This document shows, piece after piece, positions 1-10,372 of a DNA stretch of 64,000 nt. The stretch lies in the NCBI GenBank assembly GCA_947381415.1, contig CANCVB010000012.1:1-64000 (forward strand), read 5' to 3'. The notes under the pieces were generated by a model, which was not told where the DNA came from, made no database searches, and saw nothing but the letters and a program-made list of their open reading frames with translations. Position numbers and translations under genes: made by a program. Position 1 is the stretch's first letter. Every line of letters starts with the position of its first letter. This DNA comes from Burkholderiales bacterium. GTDB taxonomy: Bacteria > Pseudomonadota > Gammaproteobacteria > Burkholderiales > Burkholderiaceae_C.

Positions 1-400
1 GCATCAATGCGGCAGGAATCATCAGCCAAAAACTGAAGTTGTTCATGCGGGCAAAAGCCATATCGGCTGCACCAATTTGCAATGGAATCATCCAGTTAGC
101 AAAACCCACAAATGCAGGCATGATGGCGCCGAACACCATGATCAGGCCGTGCATGGTGGTGAGTTGGTTGAACAACTCGGGGTTAACCAATTGGAGTCCG
201 GGTTTGAACAGCTCGGCACGGATACCCAAAGCCAAAATGCCACCAATGATCAACATGGTGAATGCAAACAGCAGGTACAGGGTGCCAATGTCTTTGTGGT
301 TGGTCGCATAGACCCAACGGCGCCAGCCGTGAGGCGCGCCATGGTGGTCGTCGTGTGCGTGGTCGGCCCCGTGGCCATGGGGGTGAAGTACAGCGCTCAT
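1..400 (-). CDS. ctaD: cytochrome c oxidase subunit I, N-terminal part (truncated by window edge)
   Basis: Reverse-strand reading from ATG at 400: MSAVLHPHGHGADHAHDDHHGAPHGWRRWVYATNHKDIGTLYLLFAFTMLIIGG..., typical CoxA N-terminus; directly downstream of coxB. Confidence 0.93.
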   Translation of the reverse strand, partial: MSAVLHPHGHGADHAHDDHHGAPHGWRRWVYATNHKDIGTLYLLFAFTMLIIGGILALGIRAELFKPGLQLVNPELFNQLTTMHGLIMVFGAIMPAFVGFANWMIPLQIGAADMAFARMNNFSFWLMIPAALM

Positions 401-426
401 AGAAGATTCCTTCGATTTAAACGGGG

Positions 427-1590
427 TTACTGACGGGCGGCATGCACTTCGGCAGGCTGAACCATTTGTCCGGTCTTGTTAGACCAATTGTTTTTGGTGA
501 AGCTGATCACAGCAGCGATTTCGCTGTCAGACAACTGTTTCCAAGCAGGCATGGCGTTGTTTTGGCCATGCAACAAGACGTGGATTTGCTTGCCCTTGTC
601 GGTATCCAAGACAACAGCCGAGCCGTCGAGAGGCTTGATGGGGCCCATGCCTTTGCCGTTGGGCTGGTGACAAGCTTGGCAGTTAGCGGCGTACACCTTC
701 TCGCCCTTTTGCATCAAATCGGCCATGCTCCACACTTTGTTGGGATCGTCTTGCTTGGCTGCGAGTTTTTTGTTTTGCTCAGCCACCCAAGCGGTGTAGT
801 CTTCAGCACTGACGACTTTGACATGGATGGGCATGTAGGCGTGTTCTTTACCGCACAACTCTTGGCATTGGCCGTGGTAATCGCCCACTTTTTCCGCGCG
901 GAACCAGGTGTCACGCACAAAACCTGGGATGGCGTCTTGCTTGACACCAAAGGAGTTGATGGCAAATGAGTGGATCACGTCGTTAGAGGTGGTGATGATG
1001 CGCACTTTGCGATCCACAGGAACCACCAAGGGATTGTCGACTTTCAACAGGTAGTCGTCGGTGGGTTCAGGGTGACCACTGTTGGACATTTCGCGTTGCG
1101 CGTTGTCCAAGGTAGAGATAAAGCCAATGCCTTCACCTTCACCCTTGATGTAGTCGTAGCCCCACTTCCACTGGTAACCCGTTGCTTTGATGGTCAGGTC
1201 AGCATTGGAGGTGTCTTTGCTGGCCACGACCGCTTTGGTTGCGGGTAAGGCCATCAAGATCACGATGACAAAAGGCACCACGGTCCATGCAATTTCCACT
1301 TTCAGTGATTCATGGAAAGTGGCTGCTTGGTGGCCTACCGATTTACGGTGTTTCCAAATGGAATAAAACATGACGCCAAACACCGCCACAAAAATCACCG
1401 TGCAGATGATCAGCATGAACCAGTGCAACCAAACTTGCTCTTCAGCAATTTTGGTGACAGGTGGATGCAGGTTCAATTGACGCACTGCGGGGCCACCCGG
1501 CAAATCGTTGACGGCCCATGCCATGGTGGAAACCAAGGCAAACAAGGCAATGCTTGCCTTTTCAAATTTTTTGTAAATGTTGTTCATCAT
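427..1590 (-). CDS. ctaC: cytochrome c oxidase subunit II with C-terminal cytochrome c domain
   Basis: Signal peptide, two TM helices, CuA motif CQELCGKEHAYMP, C-terminal haem motif CQACH. Confidence 0.95.
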   Translation of the reverse strand: MMNNIYKKFEKASIALFALVSTMAWAVNDLPGGPAVRQLNLHPPVTKIAEEQVWLHWFMLIICTVIFVAVFGVMFYSIWKHRKSVGHQAATFHESLKVEIAWTVVPFVIVILMALPATKAVVASKDTSNADLTIKATGYQWKWGYDYIKGEGEGIGFISTLDNAQREMSNSGHPEPTDDYLLKVDNPLVVPVDRKVRIITTSNDVIHSFAINSFGVKQDAIPGFVRDTWFRAEKVGDYHGQCQELCGKEHAYMPIHVKVVSAEDYTAWVAEQNKKLAAKQDDPNKVWSMADLMQKGEKVYAANCQACHQPNGKGMGPIKPLDGSAVVLDTDKGKQIHVLLHGQNNAMPAWKQLSDSEIAAVISFTKNNWSNKTGQMVQPAEVHAARQ

Positions 1591-1678
1591 GTTTGTAAAG
1601 ATTCAACAAGGGGGTAAAGCCACCAAAAACCCAACGATTCTAACCATCCCCGACGGCGTGGAGCCTGACACCAATCTT

Positions 1679-2608
1679 TCAAGTACCAAGCTTGTCATTG
1701 CGACGACTTGGCAACTGCATGCGCAAGTCCTGTAATGACACCTCAACCAAGTTTGACTGCGATGGTTTAGCTGGCAGTTTAAAAGCATGTCCGTAAATGA
1801 TTTCAAACGTCAGGGCCAATCGCCCTGAAGAATCAGGGGCAAGCAAGCCCATGCGCAAAGCCTCGCGGAAACGCAACAGCCATTGCCGACCGCGCAAGCC
1901 CTGAAAACGCTGGGGATGCAAGTTGCGCCCCAAGGTTCGCAACTCAGCCAGCAAGGCGTTTTCATCCGCATAGGTCAAGGTGATGCGCTCCATGTCCATC
2001 ACAGGTTGTGCAAACCCGCTCGCCAGCAACATATCGCCCCAGTCGTGCATGTCGGTGAAGTTGTGCGCAGCGGGTGGCCAGCCCTGCTGGAGATGCAAAG
2101 ATTTCAGGGTTTGCAAGGTATCTGGGCCCAAACACGAAAACATCACAAAACCTTCGGGGGCCAAGGCCGCGTGCCATTGCGCCATCACGGCCTGGGGGCG
2201 TGCCTGCATGTGCAAACCCATGTTGGCCCACAGCATTTGCGCAGGTTGATCGGGCATCAAGGCAAACTGCGGCGATGCGGTGAGCCAACGTCGCCACCAC
2301 GGCGGCATCCATTTTTGTCGCGCTTGTGACAAAAGTGATTCATTGGCCTCCACCACGGTGCACCGCGCTTGAGGGTATTGCTGGCTGACAAGGGCCTGCG
2401 AAGCCCACCCGCCCATGCTGGCTTGCCAATGCACCCAATGCTGGGGCTGGTTGCGAATCAGCGCCAAGCGCTGGGCCATGCGCTTGCCAACCTCGTCGTG
2501 CAACCACGCAGCAGGTGCGTGCATGGCCAACCGCGACCATCGCTTGGCAGCCAAGGGGTCTAAGGGGGGAAGCAGTTCACTTTTTTCGAGTGAAGAATTC
2601 GCAGACAT
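1679..2608 (-). CDS. SAM-dependent methyltransferase (BioC-like)
   Basis: Class I methyltransferase-like sequence; next to ComF as in many beta-proteobacteria. Confidence 0.7.
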   Translation of the reverse strand: MSANSSLEKSELLPPLDPLAAKRWSRLAMHAPAAWLHDEVGKRMAQRLALIRNQPQHWVHWQASMGGWASQALVSQQYPQARCTVVEANESLLSQARQKWMPPWWRRWLTASPQFALMPDQPAQMLWANMGLHMQARPQAVMAQWHAALAPEGFVMFSCLGPDTLQTLKSLHLQQGWPPAAHNFTDMHDWGDMLLASGFAQPVMDMERITLTYADENALLAELRTLGRNLHPQRFQGLRGRQWLLRFREALRMGLLAPDSSGRLALTFEIIYGHAFKLPAKPSQSNLVEVSLQDLRMQLPSRRNDKLGT

Positions 2609-2637
2609 GTGTGGTGATACGTGTTGTGATCTTGGCT

Positions 2638-3360
2638 ATGCCAACGATTCCCTCAGCATACCGAAGATGGACAAGCCGCTTTGCTTGGCCTCGCCTGCCA
2701 CTGCCCGGACTGTGCCATGCCTGTGGTCAATGGGCTTGGCAGGCCTTGTGCACCTCATGCTGGGATGCAACGGCCCTGCTCACCACACTGCGCTGCCAGG
2801 CTTGCGCGCTTCCCGAGGCACAAACCCTCTGCCATGCGTGCCTCACGCATCCGCCAGCGTGGTCGCGTTGTTTGGCCGCAGTTCCCTATGCCCATCCTTG
2901 GAAAGACATGATCACGGCTTTCAAGTTTCATGCCCAGCCGGGTTTGGCTCGGTTTTTGGCTGATGTCATGCGCAGCCACCCCGCCATAGCGAAACTGACG
3001 CACGAATGTGATGCGCTGATACCTGTTCCCTTGTCGGCACAGAGACTGCGTGAGCGTGGCTTTAACCAAGCCTTGTTGCTGGCCAAGCAACTCGCCCCCC
3101 AGCGTGTTGTGGCAACCGGTCTTTTGCGTATTCGAGACACTGCTGTGCAATCCAGCCTGACGCGAGAAGCGCGCTTGCACAACCTGACACATGCCTTCAT
3201 GGTGGCGCCCGCGCACACGGCAGTTTTGCGTCAATCTCGGGTGGTGTTGCTCGATGATGTGATGACCACAGGTGCAAGCTTGCGCGCCTGCACCCAGGCT
3301 TTGCTGGTTGCGGGTGTTGCGCGGGTGGATGTGGTGGTGTTGGCCCGCACCCCTTTGTGA
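2638..3360 (+). CDS. comF: ComF family protein / amidophosphoribosyltransferase-like
   Basis: N-terminal Cys-pair zinc-binding-like region, PRTase motif VVLLDDVMTTGASL. Confidence 0.9.
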   Translation: MPTIPSAYRRWTSRFAWPRLPLPGLCHACGQWAWQALCTSCWDATALLTTLRCQACALPEAQTLCHACLTHPPAWSRCLAAVPYAHPWKDMITAFKFHAQPGLARFLADVMRSHPAIAKLTHECDALIPVPLSAQRLRERGFNQALLLAKQLAPQRVVATGLLRIRDTAVQSSLTREARLHNLTHAFMVAPAHTAVLRQSRVVLLDDVMTTGASLRACTQALLVAGVARVDVVVLARTPL

Positions 3361-3875
3361 GTCAAGCCACAATGCATGCTTCACAGAAAGACCGCATGTT
3401 TCACATCGTTTTGGTTCAGCCTGAAATTCCCCCCAATACCGGCAACATCATTCGCTTGGCCGCCAACACCGGATGCCGCTTGCATTTGGTTGAACCGCTG
3501 GGGTTTTCCATGCAAGACAAGCAAATGCGCCGTGCCGGCTTGGATTACCACGAATACGCCAGCGTGAAGCGCCATGCCGATTGGCAAGCCTTGGTGGACA
3601 ACGAGCACCCTGATGTGTCACGCTGTTTTGCGCTAACCACCCATGGAACATCTTCGGTGTTTGGTGCGGCTTTCCAAGCAGGTGATTGGTTGGTATTTGG
3701 CTCGGAAACCAGTGGTTTGGCCACCGAGGTAAGGGCCTTTTTTCAAACCCACAACATGCTTCGCTTGCCCATGTTGGCAGGGCAACGCAGCTTGAACCTC
3801 TCTAACGCCGTCGCCATCACTGTCTACGAGGCTTGGCGTCAAAATAGCTTTGCGATTGCGCCGCCTCAGGGGTAA
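3357..3875 (+). CDS. trmL: tRNA (cytidine(34)-2'-O)-methyltransferase
   Basis: SPOUT family motifs VLVQPEIPPNTGNIIRLAANTG, FGSETSGL, LNLSNAVAITVYEAWRQ. Confidence 0.93.
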   Translation: MSQATMHASQKDRMFHIVLVQPEIPPNTGNIIRLAANTGCRLHLVEPLGFSMQDKQMRRAGLDYHEYASVKRHADWQALVDNEHPDVSRCFALTTHGTSSVFGAAFQAGDWLVFGSETSGLATEVRAFFQTHNMLRLPMLAGQRSLNLSNAVAITVYEAWRQNSFAIAPPQG

Positions 3876-4321
3876 CGACGCACCAAAGATTCGGCCACAC
3901 ACACTGGCTTGTCCGAACCCTCACGCTCCACACTCACCTTCCATGTCATTTGCATGCCTTGGTTGTCAATGGCTTCGCATGCCAGCAAATGCATATGGGC
4001 GCGCAAGCGGCTGTTGACCGGCACTGGTGCGGTGAAACGCACTTTGTTCAAGCCGTAATTGATACCCATGCGCGAACCTTTGATGTCAATTGACGACTCA
4101 AAAAATTGGGGCAACAGCGACAGGGTCAAGAAACCGTGGGCGATGGTGCTGCCAAATGGGCCGCTTTGGGCTTTGTCGGCATCGGTATGTATCCATTGGT
4201 GGTCGCCCGTGGCTTGTGCAAACAAGTTGATTTGGTCTTGGGTGACAGTGACCCAGTCGCTGACCGCGACATCTTGGCCCACGCAGGCCATCAGGTCTTG
4301 CAAAGCGTTGAATATTTTCAT
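3866..4321 (-). CDS. MaoC family (R)-hydratase
   Basis: MaoC motif FAQATGDHQWIHTD...FGSTIAHGFLTLSLLP. Confidence 0.9.
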   Translation of the reverse strand: MKIFNALQDLMACVGQDVAVSDWVTVTQDQINLFAQATGDHQWIHTDADKAQSGPFGSTIAHGFLTLSLLPQFFESSIDIKGSRMGINYGLNKVRFTAPVPVNSRLRAHMHLLACEAIDNQGMQMTWKVSVEREGSDKPVCVAESLVRRYP

Positions 4322-4429
4322 GAAACAACCTGTTGTGACGGTCTAAAAGAAAGCAGTCTAGCGCCTTGGCATTGCAGCAGGGCTGGCTCCTTTAAAATCG
4401 ACCGTTTTACCCACAGCCAAAGTACCGCT

Positions 4430-5203
4430 ATGAGCGCTTTTAACGACGAAACCGTGTTGTCTGTCCACCATTGGACCGACCGCTTGTTCAGTTTCACCAC
4501 CACCCGTGACATGGCTTTGCGCTTTTCCAACGGTCACTTCACCATGATTGGTTTGCGCGTCGAGGGCAAGCCTTTGTTGCGCGCCTACAGCATCGTCAGC
4601 GCCAACTACGAAGAGCACCTCGAATTTTTAAGTATCAAAGTCCCCGATGGCCCACTCACCTCCAAACTGCAACACATTCAAGTGGGCGACAAAATTGTGG
4701 TTGGGCGAAAACCCACGGGCACTTTGCTGATCGATTATTTGCTACCTGGTAAAAACCTGTATTTGCTAGGCACCGGTACGGGCATGGCACCTTACATGTC
4801 CATCATTCGTGACCCCGAAACCTACGAGCGCTTTGAAAAAGTGATTTTGGTTCACGGTGTGCGTGAAGTGAAAGAACTGGCTTATCACGACTACCTCACG
4901 CAAGACTTGCCTCAGCATGAACTCTTGGGCGAAATGGTCAGCGCCCAAATGCTGTACTACCCCACCGTCACCCGTGAACCGTTTCGCAACCAAGGCCGCA
5001 TCAACGACTTGATGGAAAGTGGCAAGCTGTTTGCCGACCTCGGGCTGCCCGCGCTCAACCCCGAGACCGACCGCGTCATGCTCTGCGGCAGCCCGCAAAT
5101 GCTGAAAAGCTTGAAAACCCTGCTGGAAGATCGCCACTTCAAAGAAGGCAACACCACCACACCGGGTGACTTTGTGGTGGAGCGGGCTTTCGTCGAGCAG
5201 TAA
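4430..5203 (+). CDS. fpr: ferredoxin--NADP reductase
   Basis: RAYSIVSANYEEHLEFLSIKVPDGPLTSKLQ, GTGTGMAPYMSIIR, MLCGSPQMLK; start moved to ATG at 4430. Confidence 0.92.
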   Translation: MSAFNDETVLSVHHWTDRLFSFTTTRDMALRFSNGHFTMIGLRVEGKPLLRAYSIVSANYEEHLEFLSIKVPDGPLTSKLQHIQVGDKIVVGRKPTGTLLIDYLLPGKNLYLLGTGTGMAPYMSIIRDPETYERFEKVILVHGVREVKELAYHDYLTQDLPQHELLGEMVSAQMLYYPTVTREPFRNQGRINDLMESGKLFADLGLPALNPETDRVMLCGSPQMLKSLKTLLEDRHFKEGNTTTPGDFVVERAFVEQ

Positions 5204-5206
5204 GCC

Positions 5207-6409
5207 TCAAACCCTCTCAATGATGACTGCAATGCCCTGCCCCACGCCTATGCACATGGTGCACAGCGCATAGCGCCCACCGGTTCGGTGCAGCTGGTTG
5301 GTGGCGGTGGTGACCAAGCGTGCGCCACTGGCACCCAGTGGATGACCCAAAGCAATCGCACCACCATTGGGGTTGACGCGGGGGTCGTCGTCTTGCAAGC
5401 CGAGCAACCGCAACACAGCCAGTCCTTGCGCTGCAAACGCTTCATTGAGCTCAATCACATCCATTTGTGCCAGCGTCAACCCTGTCAGCGCCAGCACTTT
5501 TTCAGTGGCAGGCGCAGGTCCTATGCCCATGATGCGGGGGGGCACACCTGCGGTGGCCATGCCTAGCACTCGTGCGCGTGGGGTTAAACCATGGCGGGCT
5601 GCGCTGGCTTCATCGGCCAACAAAATCGCACAGGCGCCATCATTCACGCCGCTGGCATTTCCTGCCGTTACCGTGCCATCGGGGCGCACCACACCTTTGA
5701 GCTTGGCCAGGGCTTCCAAACTGGTTTCGCGGGGGTGCTCGTCTTTATCGACCACGATAGCGTCGCCCTTTTTTTGGGGAATGGTCACTGATGTGATTTC
5801 TTGCGCCAAGATGCCAGCTTTCTGCGCTGCCACGGCCTTCATCTGGCTGGCCAAAGCCATGCGGTCTTGGGCTTCACGCTCGATCTTGTAGTCGGTGGCC
5901 ACGTTTTCTGCGGTCTCAGGCATGGCATCCACGCCGTAAAGGCTTTTCATGACAGGGTTGACGAAACGCCAACCGATGGTGGTGTCATAAATTTGGGGGT
6001 TACGGCCAAATGCAGCCTCTGCTTTGGGCATCACAAAAGGGGCTCGGCTCATGCTTTCGACGCCGCCTGCAATCATCAGGCTTGCTTCGCCTGCCCGAAT
6101 GGCCCGTGCAGCAGTTCCCAAGGCATCCATGCCAGAGCCACACAGTCGGTTGAGGGTGGCGCCGGGTACTTCAAGCGGCAAGCCCGCCAACAAACTCGCC
6201 ATGTGTGCCACATTGCGGTTGTCCTCGCCGGCTTGGTTGACACAGCCATACAAAACATCAGTCACCGCTTGCCAATCCACATTGGGGTTGCGTGCCATCA
6301 AGGCTTTTAATGGTACGGCGGCCAAATCGTCAGCGCGCACGCTGGACAAAGCGCCACCGTAGCGGCCAAAAGGGGTGCGAACAGCGTCGCAAATAAAAGC
6401 GTGTGTCAT
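5207..6409 (-). CDS. pcaF: acetyl-CoA acyltransferase, 3-oxoadipyl-CoA thiolase-like
   Basis: Thiolase motifs NRLCGSGMDAL, GGVESMSRAP, NPNGGAIALGHPLGASGAR, CTMCIGVGQG. Confidence 0.87.
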   Translation of the reverse strand: MTHAFICDAVRTPFGRYGGALSSVRADDLAAVPLKALMARNPNVDWQAVTDVLYGCVNQAGEDNRNVAHMASLLAGLPLEVPGATLNRLCGSGMDALGTAARAIRAGEASLMIAGGVESMSRAPFVMPKAEAAFGRNPQIYDTTIGWRFVNPVMKSLYGVDAMPETAENVATDYKIEREAQDRMALASQMKAVAAQKAGILAQEITSVTIPQKKGDAIVVDKDEHPRETSLEALAKLKGVVRPDGTVTAGNASGVNDGACAILLADEASAARHGLTPRARVLGMATAGVPPRIMGIGPAPATEKVLALTGLTLAQMDVIELNEAFAAQGLAVLRLLGLQDDDPRVNPNGGAIALGHPLGASGARLVTTATNQLHRTGGRYALCTMCIGVGQGIAVIIERV

Positions 6410-6436
6410 GCAAATCTCTGGTTAACAATACAAGCC

Positions 6437-6871
6437 ATGTTCAATCCCTCACAAGAAGATGTCAGGCGGTTTTTCTGCCAAGTCTATGCCAAGCAGCTAA
6501 GCGATCAATTAAGCGACGCTTTGGAGACGCTGGCAGGTTTGTGGGTGGACGAACACCCGGAGTACCACAGCGACTTGGCAGACTCCGAAGCGGCCCTGAA
6601 ACGCCATTACGGTGGCGAGGCGGGACAGTCCAACCCGTTTTTGCATTTGTCTATGCATGTTTCCATCAGCGAGCAATGCTCTATTGACCAACCCCGGGGT
6701 ATCCGTCAGGCGGTAGAGTTATTGGCTGCCAAGCGCAACAGTTTGCATGACGCCCACCACGAGGTGATGGAATGTTTGGGCACCATGCTTTGGGAGAGCC
6801 AACGCAGCGGTCAGCCGCCCGATGGCCAAGCGTATATTGATGCGGTGCAACGCCAAGCCACACGCGACTGA
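6437..6871 (+). CDS. DUF1841-like conserved protein
   Basis: MFNPSQEDVRRFFCQVY...NPFLHLSMHVSISEQCSIDQPRGI. Confidence 0.75.
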   Translation: MFNPSQEDVRRFFCQVYAKQLSDQLSDALETLAGLWVDEHPEYHSDLADSEAALKRHYGGEAGQSNPFLHLSMHVSISEQCSIDQPRGIRQAVELLAAKRNSLHDAHHEVMECLGTMLWESQRSGQPPDGQAYIDAVQRQATRD

Positions 6872-6879
6872 CAGGCACA

Positions 6880-6906
6880 AAAAAGCCCACTTGCGTGGGC
6901 TGTTTT
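6880..6906. terminator. Rho-independent terminator-like hairpin between convergent genes
   Basis: AAAAAAGCCCACTTGCGTGGGCTGTTTT. Confidence 0.7.
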
Positions 6907-6921
6907 GCTTAGGTGGGGAGT

Positions 6922-7584
6922 TCAGCGGAACTTAGACTGAGGGACAGTCTTTAACTCGCCCTGCTGGCTGCTGACGTATGCAGCCAATTCTTTGAGTTCG
7001 GCCAAAGTGAACTGCTTGGCAATACCACCCATGACGCCATTGGCACGGCCCCAAGTGGATTGGCCATCTTCTTTGTACGATTTGAGCGCAACGTAAAGGT
7101 AATCTTTGTGTTGACCCGCGATTTTGGGGTAGCCAGGCACCGTGGGTTTGCTCAGGTTGGCGCCGTGGCAAGAATTGCAAGCACCTTTGGCGACCAAAGC
7201 TGCGGCAGCACCGGTAGGCTCAGTGGCTTTTTCAGGCAATGTTTCGGAAGCATCCTTGCCATGGGATTCGTAATAGGCAGCCACATCGGCCATGTCTTTG
7301 GCCGACAGCGAAGCGGCAACACCACGCATGGTGGGATGTTTACGCTCGCCTTTTTGGTAAGCATTCAAGGCTGAAACGATATAGGCCGCGCTTTGGCCAG
7401 AAATCTTGGGAACCTTGTAAACCTCGGGGAAGGAAGCTTGGTAACCTTTGATGCCATGACAGCCAATGCACATGGCAATTTTGGTTTCACCCGCTTTGGC
7501 GTCTCCAACTGCATCTTGGGCGTAGGCCACCGAGGTCGCGGAAGCGACAAAAACCATGAAAACCGATGTTATGAGCTTGATCAT
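6922..7584 (-). CDS. dihaem cytochrome c4-like protein
   Basis: Signal peptide and two CxxCH motifs (CIGCHG, CNSCHG). Confidence 0.9.
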   Translation of the reverse strand: MIKLITSVFMVFVASATSVAYAQDAVGDAKAGETKIAMCIGCHGIKGYQASFPEVYKVPKISGQSAAYIVSALNAYQKGERKHPTMRGVAASLSAKDMADVAAYYESHGKDASETLPEKATEPTGAAAALVAKGACNSCHGANLSKPTVPGYPKIAGQHKDYLYVALKSYKEDGQSTWGRANGVMGGIAKQFTLAELKELAAYVSSQQGELKTVPQSKFR

Positions 7585-7675
7585 TTTGGACAGACAATCA
7601 TGAAAAGAAACTCCGAAGATTATATCGACGCAGTTTGTAAGCTCCATGTTGGAAAAAAATTAAAAGGCGCACTCC

Positions 7676-8530
7676 ATGAAATTCGCAGGATCTGATAACT
7701 ATGTCGCAACCCAAGACCTGATGCTGGCAGTCAATGCGGCCATCACCCTCAAACGCCCCCTGTTGGTCAAGGGCGAACCAGGCACCGGCAAAACCATGTT
7801 GGCCGAGGAAGTCGCGCAAGCCTTGGGCATGCCACTGCTGCAATGGCATGTGAAATCCACCACCAAAGCCCAACAAGGCCTGTATGAATACGACGCGGTC
7901 AGTCGTCTGCGCGACAGCCAAATGGCCGATTTAGACGGTGGCGAGCGGGTGAAAAACATCGACAACTACATCGTCAAAGGGGTTTTGTGGCAAGCCTTTA
8001 CCGCCACCGAACCCGTGGCCTTGCTGATTGACGAGATCGACAAGGCTGACATTGAGTTTCCCAACGACTTGCTGCGAGAACTCGACCGCATGGAGTTTTA
8101 TTGCTACGAAACCCGCGAACTGATCAAAGCCCAAACCCGTCCCTTGGTGTTCATTACCTCAAACAACGAAAAAGAATTGCCCGACGCTTTCTTGCGCCGC
8201 TGCTTTTTTCACTACATCAAATTTCCTGAGGCCGACACCATGCGGCAAATCATTGATGTGCATTTCCCCAACTTGAAAAAAGACCTGCTGGCCGCTGCAC
8301 TGAAAACCTTTTACGACGTGCGCGGCCTGCCCGGCTTGAAGAAAAAGCCCTCCACCTCAGAGTTATTGGATTGGCTCAAATTGCTGGTGGCCGAAGACAT
8401 CCCCTTGGCTGCACTGCAAACCCAAGACGACAAAGTGGCTGTGCCGCCACTGGTTGGCGCTTTACTGAAGAACGAACAAGACGTCACCTTGTTTGAAAAA
8501 CTCGTGTTCATGCAAAGCCGCAATCGGTAA
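7676..8530 (+). CDS. MoxR family AAA+ ATPase
   Basis: Walker A GEPGTGKT, Walker B LLIDEIDKAD, FITSNNEKELPDAFLRRCFF. Confidence 0.92.
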   Translation: MKFAGSDNYVATQDLMLAVNAAITLKRPLLVKGEPGTGKTMLAEEVAQALGMPLLQWHVKSTTKAQQGLYEYDAVSRLRDSQMADLDGGERVKNIDNYIVKGVLWQAFTATEPVALLIDEIDKADIEFPNDLLRELDRMEFYCYETRELIKAQTRPLVFITSNNEKELPDAFLRRCFFHYIKFPEADTMRQIIDVHFPNLKKDLLAAALKTFYDVRGLPGLKKKPSTSELLDWLKLLVAEDIPLAALQTQDDKVAVPPLVGALLKNEQDVTLFEKLVFMQSRNR

Positions 8531-8536
8531 GCCTCG

Positions 8537-9142
8537 ATGCAGCTTTCGCCCATCACCTTGACTGGCCAGCATGTGCGCCTTGAGCCGCTGGCCATGGCCC
8601 ATCTCACGGGCTTGCAAGAGGCTGTCCGAGATGGTGAGTTGTGGAAGCTTTGGTACACCACGGTGCCCCACCCAAACGACATGGCGACAGAAATTGAACG
8701 CCGCTTGAATTTGCAATCACTGGGTCAGATGCTGCCCTTTACCGTCATCGATGTGCAACGCGAGCAGGTGGCGGGCATGACCACCTACATGAACATTGAC
8801 CGAGCCAACCGCCGCTTGGAAATTGGCTCGACTTGGTACCGTCAAAATGTGCAACGCACTGCCTTTAACACCGAAGCCAAGCGTTTGTTGCTCAGCCATG
8901 CTTTTGAAGCGCACAAATGCATTGCCGTGGAATTTCGCACGCATGTATTCAACCAACAAAGCCGTCGTGCGATTGAGCGCTTAGGTGCCCGCTTGGACGG
9001 GGTGTTGCGCCAGCATCAAATCAACACACACCCTTTGGCACAACAAACCCTGCGTGACACCTGTGTGTACAGCATCATCGATACCGAATGGCCCAATGTC
9101 GAGTTGCATTTGGGGCATCAACTCAGCCGCCATCGGCTTTGA
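8537..9142 (+). CDS. GNAT family N-acetyltransferase (RimJ/RimL-like)
   Basis: Start MQLSPITLTGQHVRLEPLAMAHL, typical of ribosomal-protein acetyltransferase-like GNATs. Confidence 0.88.
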   Translation: MQLSPITLTGQHVRLEPLAMAHLTGLQEAVRDGELWKLWYTTVPHPNDMATEIERRLNLQSLGQMLPFTVIDVQREQVAGMTTYMNIDRANRRLEIGSTWYRQNVQRTAFNTEAKRLLLSHAFEAHKCIAVEFRTHVFNQQSRRAIERLGARLDGVLRQHQINTHPLAQQTLRDTCVYSIIDTEWPNVELHLGHQLSRHRL

Positions 9143-9157
9143 ACCTTTGGAAACCCT

Positions 9158-10342
9158 ATGCTGATCGACTTCTTTTATACCTTGCGTGCCGCCAAACTGC
9201 CGGTCTCGGTCAAGGAATACCTCACCCTGTTGGAAGCCTTGCAAGCCAATGTCATTGGACCGCAAAGTGAGGCTTGCAGCATGGATGATTTCTACCACCT
9301 CAGCCGCATGATTTTGGTCAAAGACGAAAAACATTTCGACAAGTTTGACAAGGCCTTTGGCGCCTATTTCAAAGGCGTTGAAATGCTGACCGACTTCACC
9401 AACGACGTGCCTTTAGAGTGGCTGAAGAAAACCCTGGAAAACGAACTCACGCCCGAACAAAAAGCCGCTATTGAAAAGATGGGCTGGGACGAGCTCATGG
9501 AAACGCTGAAAAAGCGTTTGGAAGAGCAAAAAGAGCGCCACGAAGGCGGTAGCAAATGGATAGGCACGGGTGGCACCTCCCCCTTTGGCAATGGCGGCTA
9601 CAACCCGCAAGGCATTCGCATCGGCGGCAAGGGCGGCAATAAAAGTGCCATCAAAGTGTGGGAACAACGCGCCTACCAAGACTATGACGATGGCGTGGAA
9701 TTGGGGACGCGCAACATCAAAGTGGCGCTGCGGCGCTTGCGCCGCTTTGCCCGCGAAGGTGCGGAAGATGAATTCGACTTGGACAACACCATTCGAAGCA
9801 CCGCTGCTAACGCAGGCTACTTGGACATCAAGATGCGACCCGAGCGCCACAACCATGTGAAGGTGCTGTTGCTGATGGATGTCGGCGGCACCATGGACGA
9901 ACATGTAGCCCGTGTCGAAGAGTTGTTCTCAGCGGTCAAAGGTGAGTTCAAGCACCTGGAGTTTTTCTATTTCCATAATTGTGTGTATGACTTTTTATGG
10001 AAAAACAACCGCCGCCGCTTTGCCGAAAAGTTCGATACCTGGGACGTGATTCGCAAATACAACAAGGACCACAAACTGATCTTCGTCGGCGACGCCACCA
10101 TGAGTCCCTATGAAATTTTGCAGCCCGGTGGCAGCGTCGAATACAACAACGAAGAAGCTGGCGCTGAATGGTTGCAGCGCCTGACCCACGCCTATCCCAA
10201 GTTTGCTTGGATCAACCCCGAGCCCTTAGGCGTGTGGCAATACCGTCAAAGCATCAGCATCATCCAGCAGTTGGTCAGCAACCGCATGTTTCCCCTGACC
10301 CTCAAAGGTTTGGAAGACGCCATGCGTATGCTGAGCAAATAG
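9158..10342 (+). CDS. VWA domain-containing protein (CoxE-like)
   Basis: VWA core LLLMDVGGTMDEHVARVEELFSAVKGEFKHLEFFYFHNCVYDFLW; located with MoxR. Confidence 0.88.
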   Translation: MLIDFFYTLRAAKLPVSVKEYLTLLEALQANVIGPQSEACSMDDFYHLSRMILVKDEKHFDKFDKAFGAYFKGVEMLTDFTNDVPLEWLKKTLENELTPEQKAAIEKMGWDELMETLKKRLEEQKERHEGGSKWIGTGGTSPFGNGGYNPQGIRIGGKGGNKSAIKVWEQRAYQDYDDGVELGTRNIKVALRRLRRFAREGAEDEFDLDNTIRSTAANAGYLDIKMRPERHNHVKVLLLMDVGGTMDEHVARVEELFSAVKGEFKHLEFFYFHNCVYDFLWKNNRRRFAEKFDTWDVIRKYNKDHKLIFVGDATMSPYEILQPGGSVEYNNEEAGAEWLQRLTHAYPKFAWINPEPLGVWQYRQSISIIQQLVSNRMFPLTLKGLEDAMRMLSK

Positions 10343-10372
10343 TTCTTTTTCTCGTCACATTGCAAATCTATA

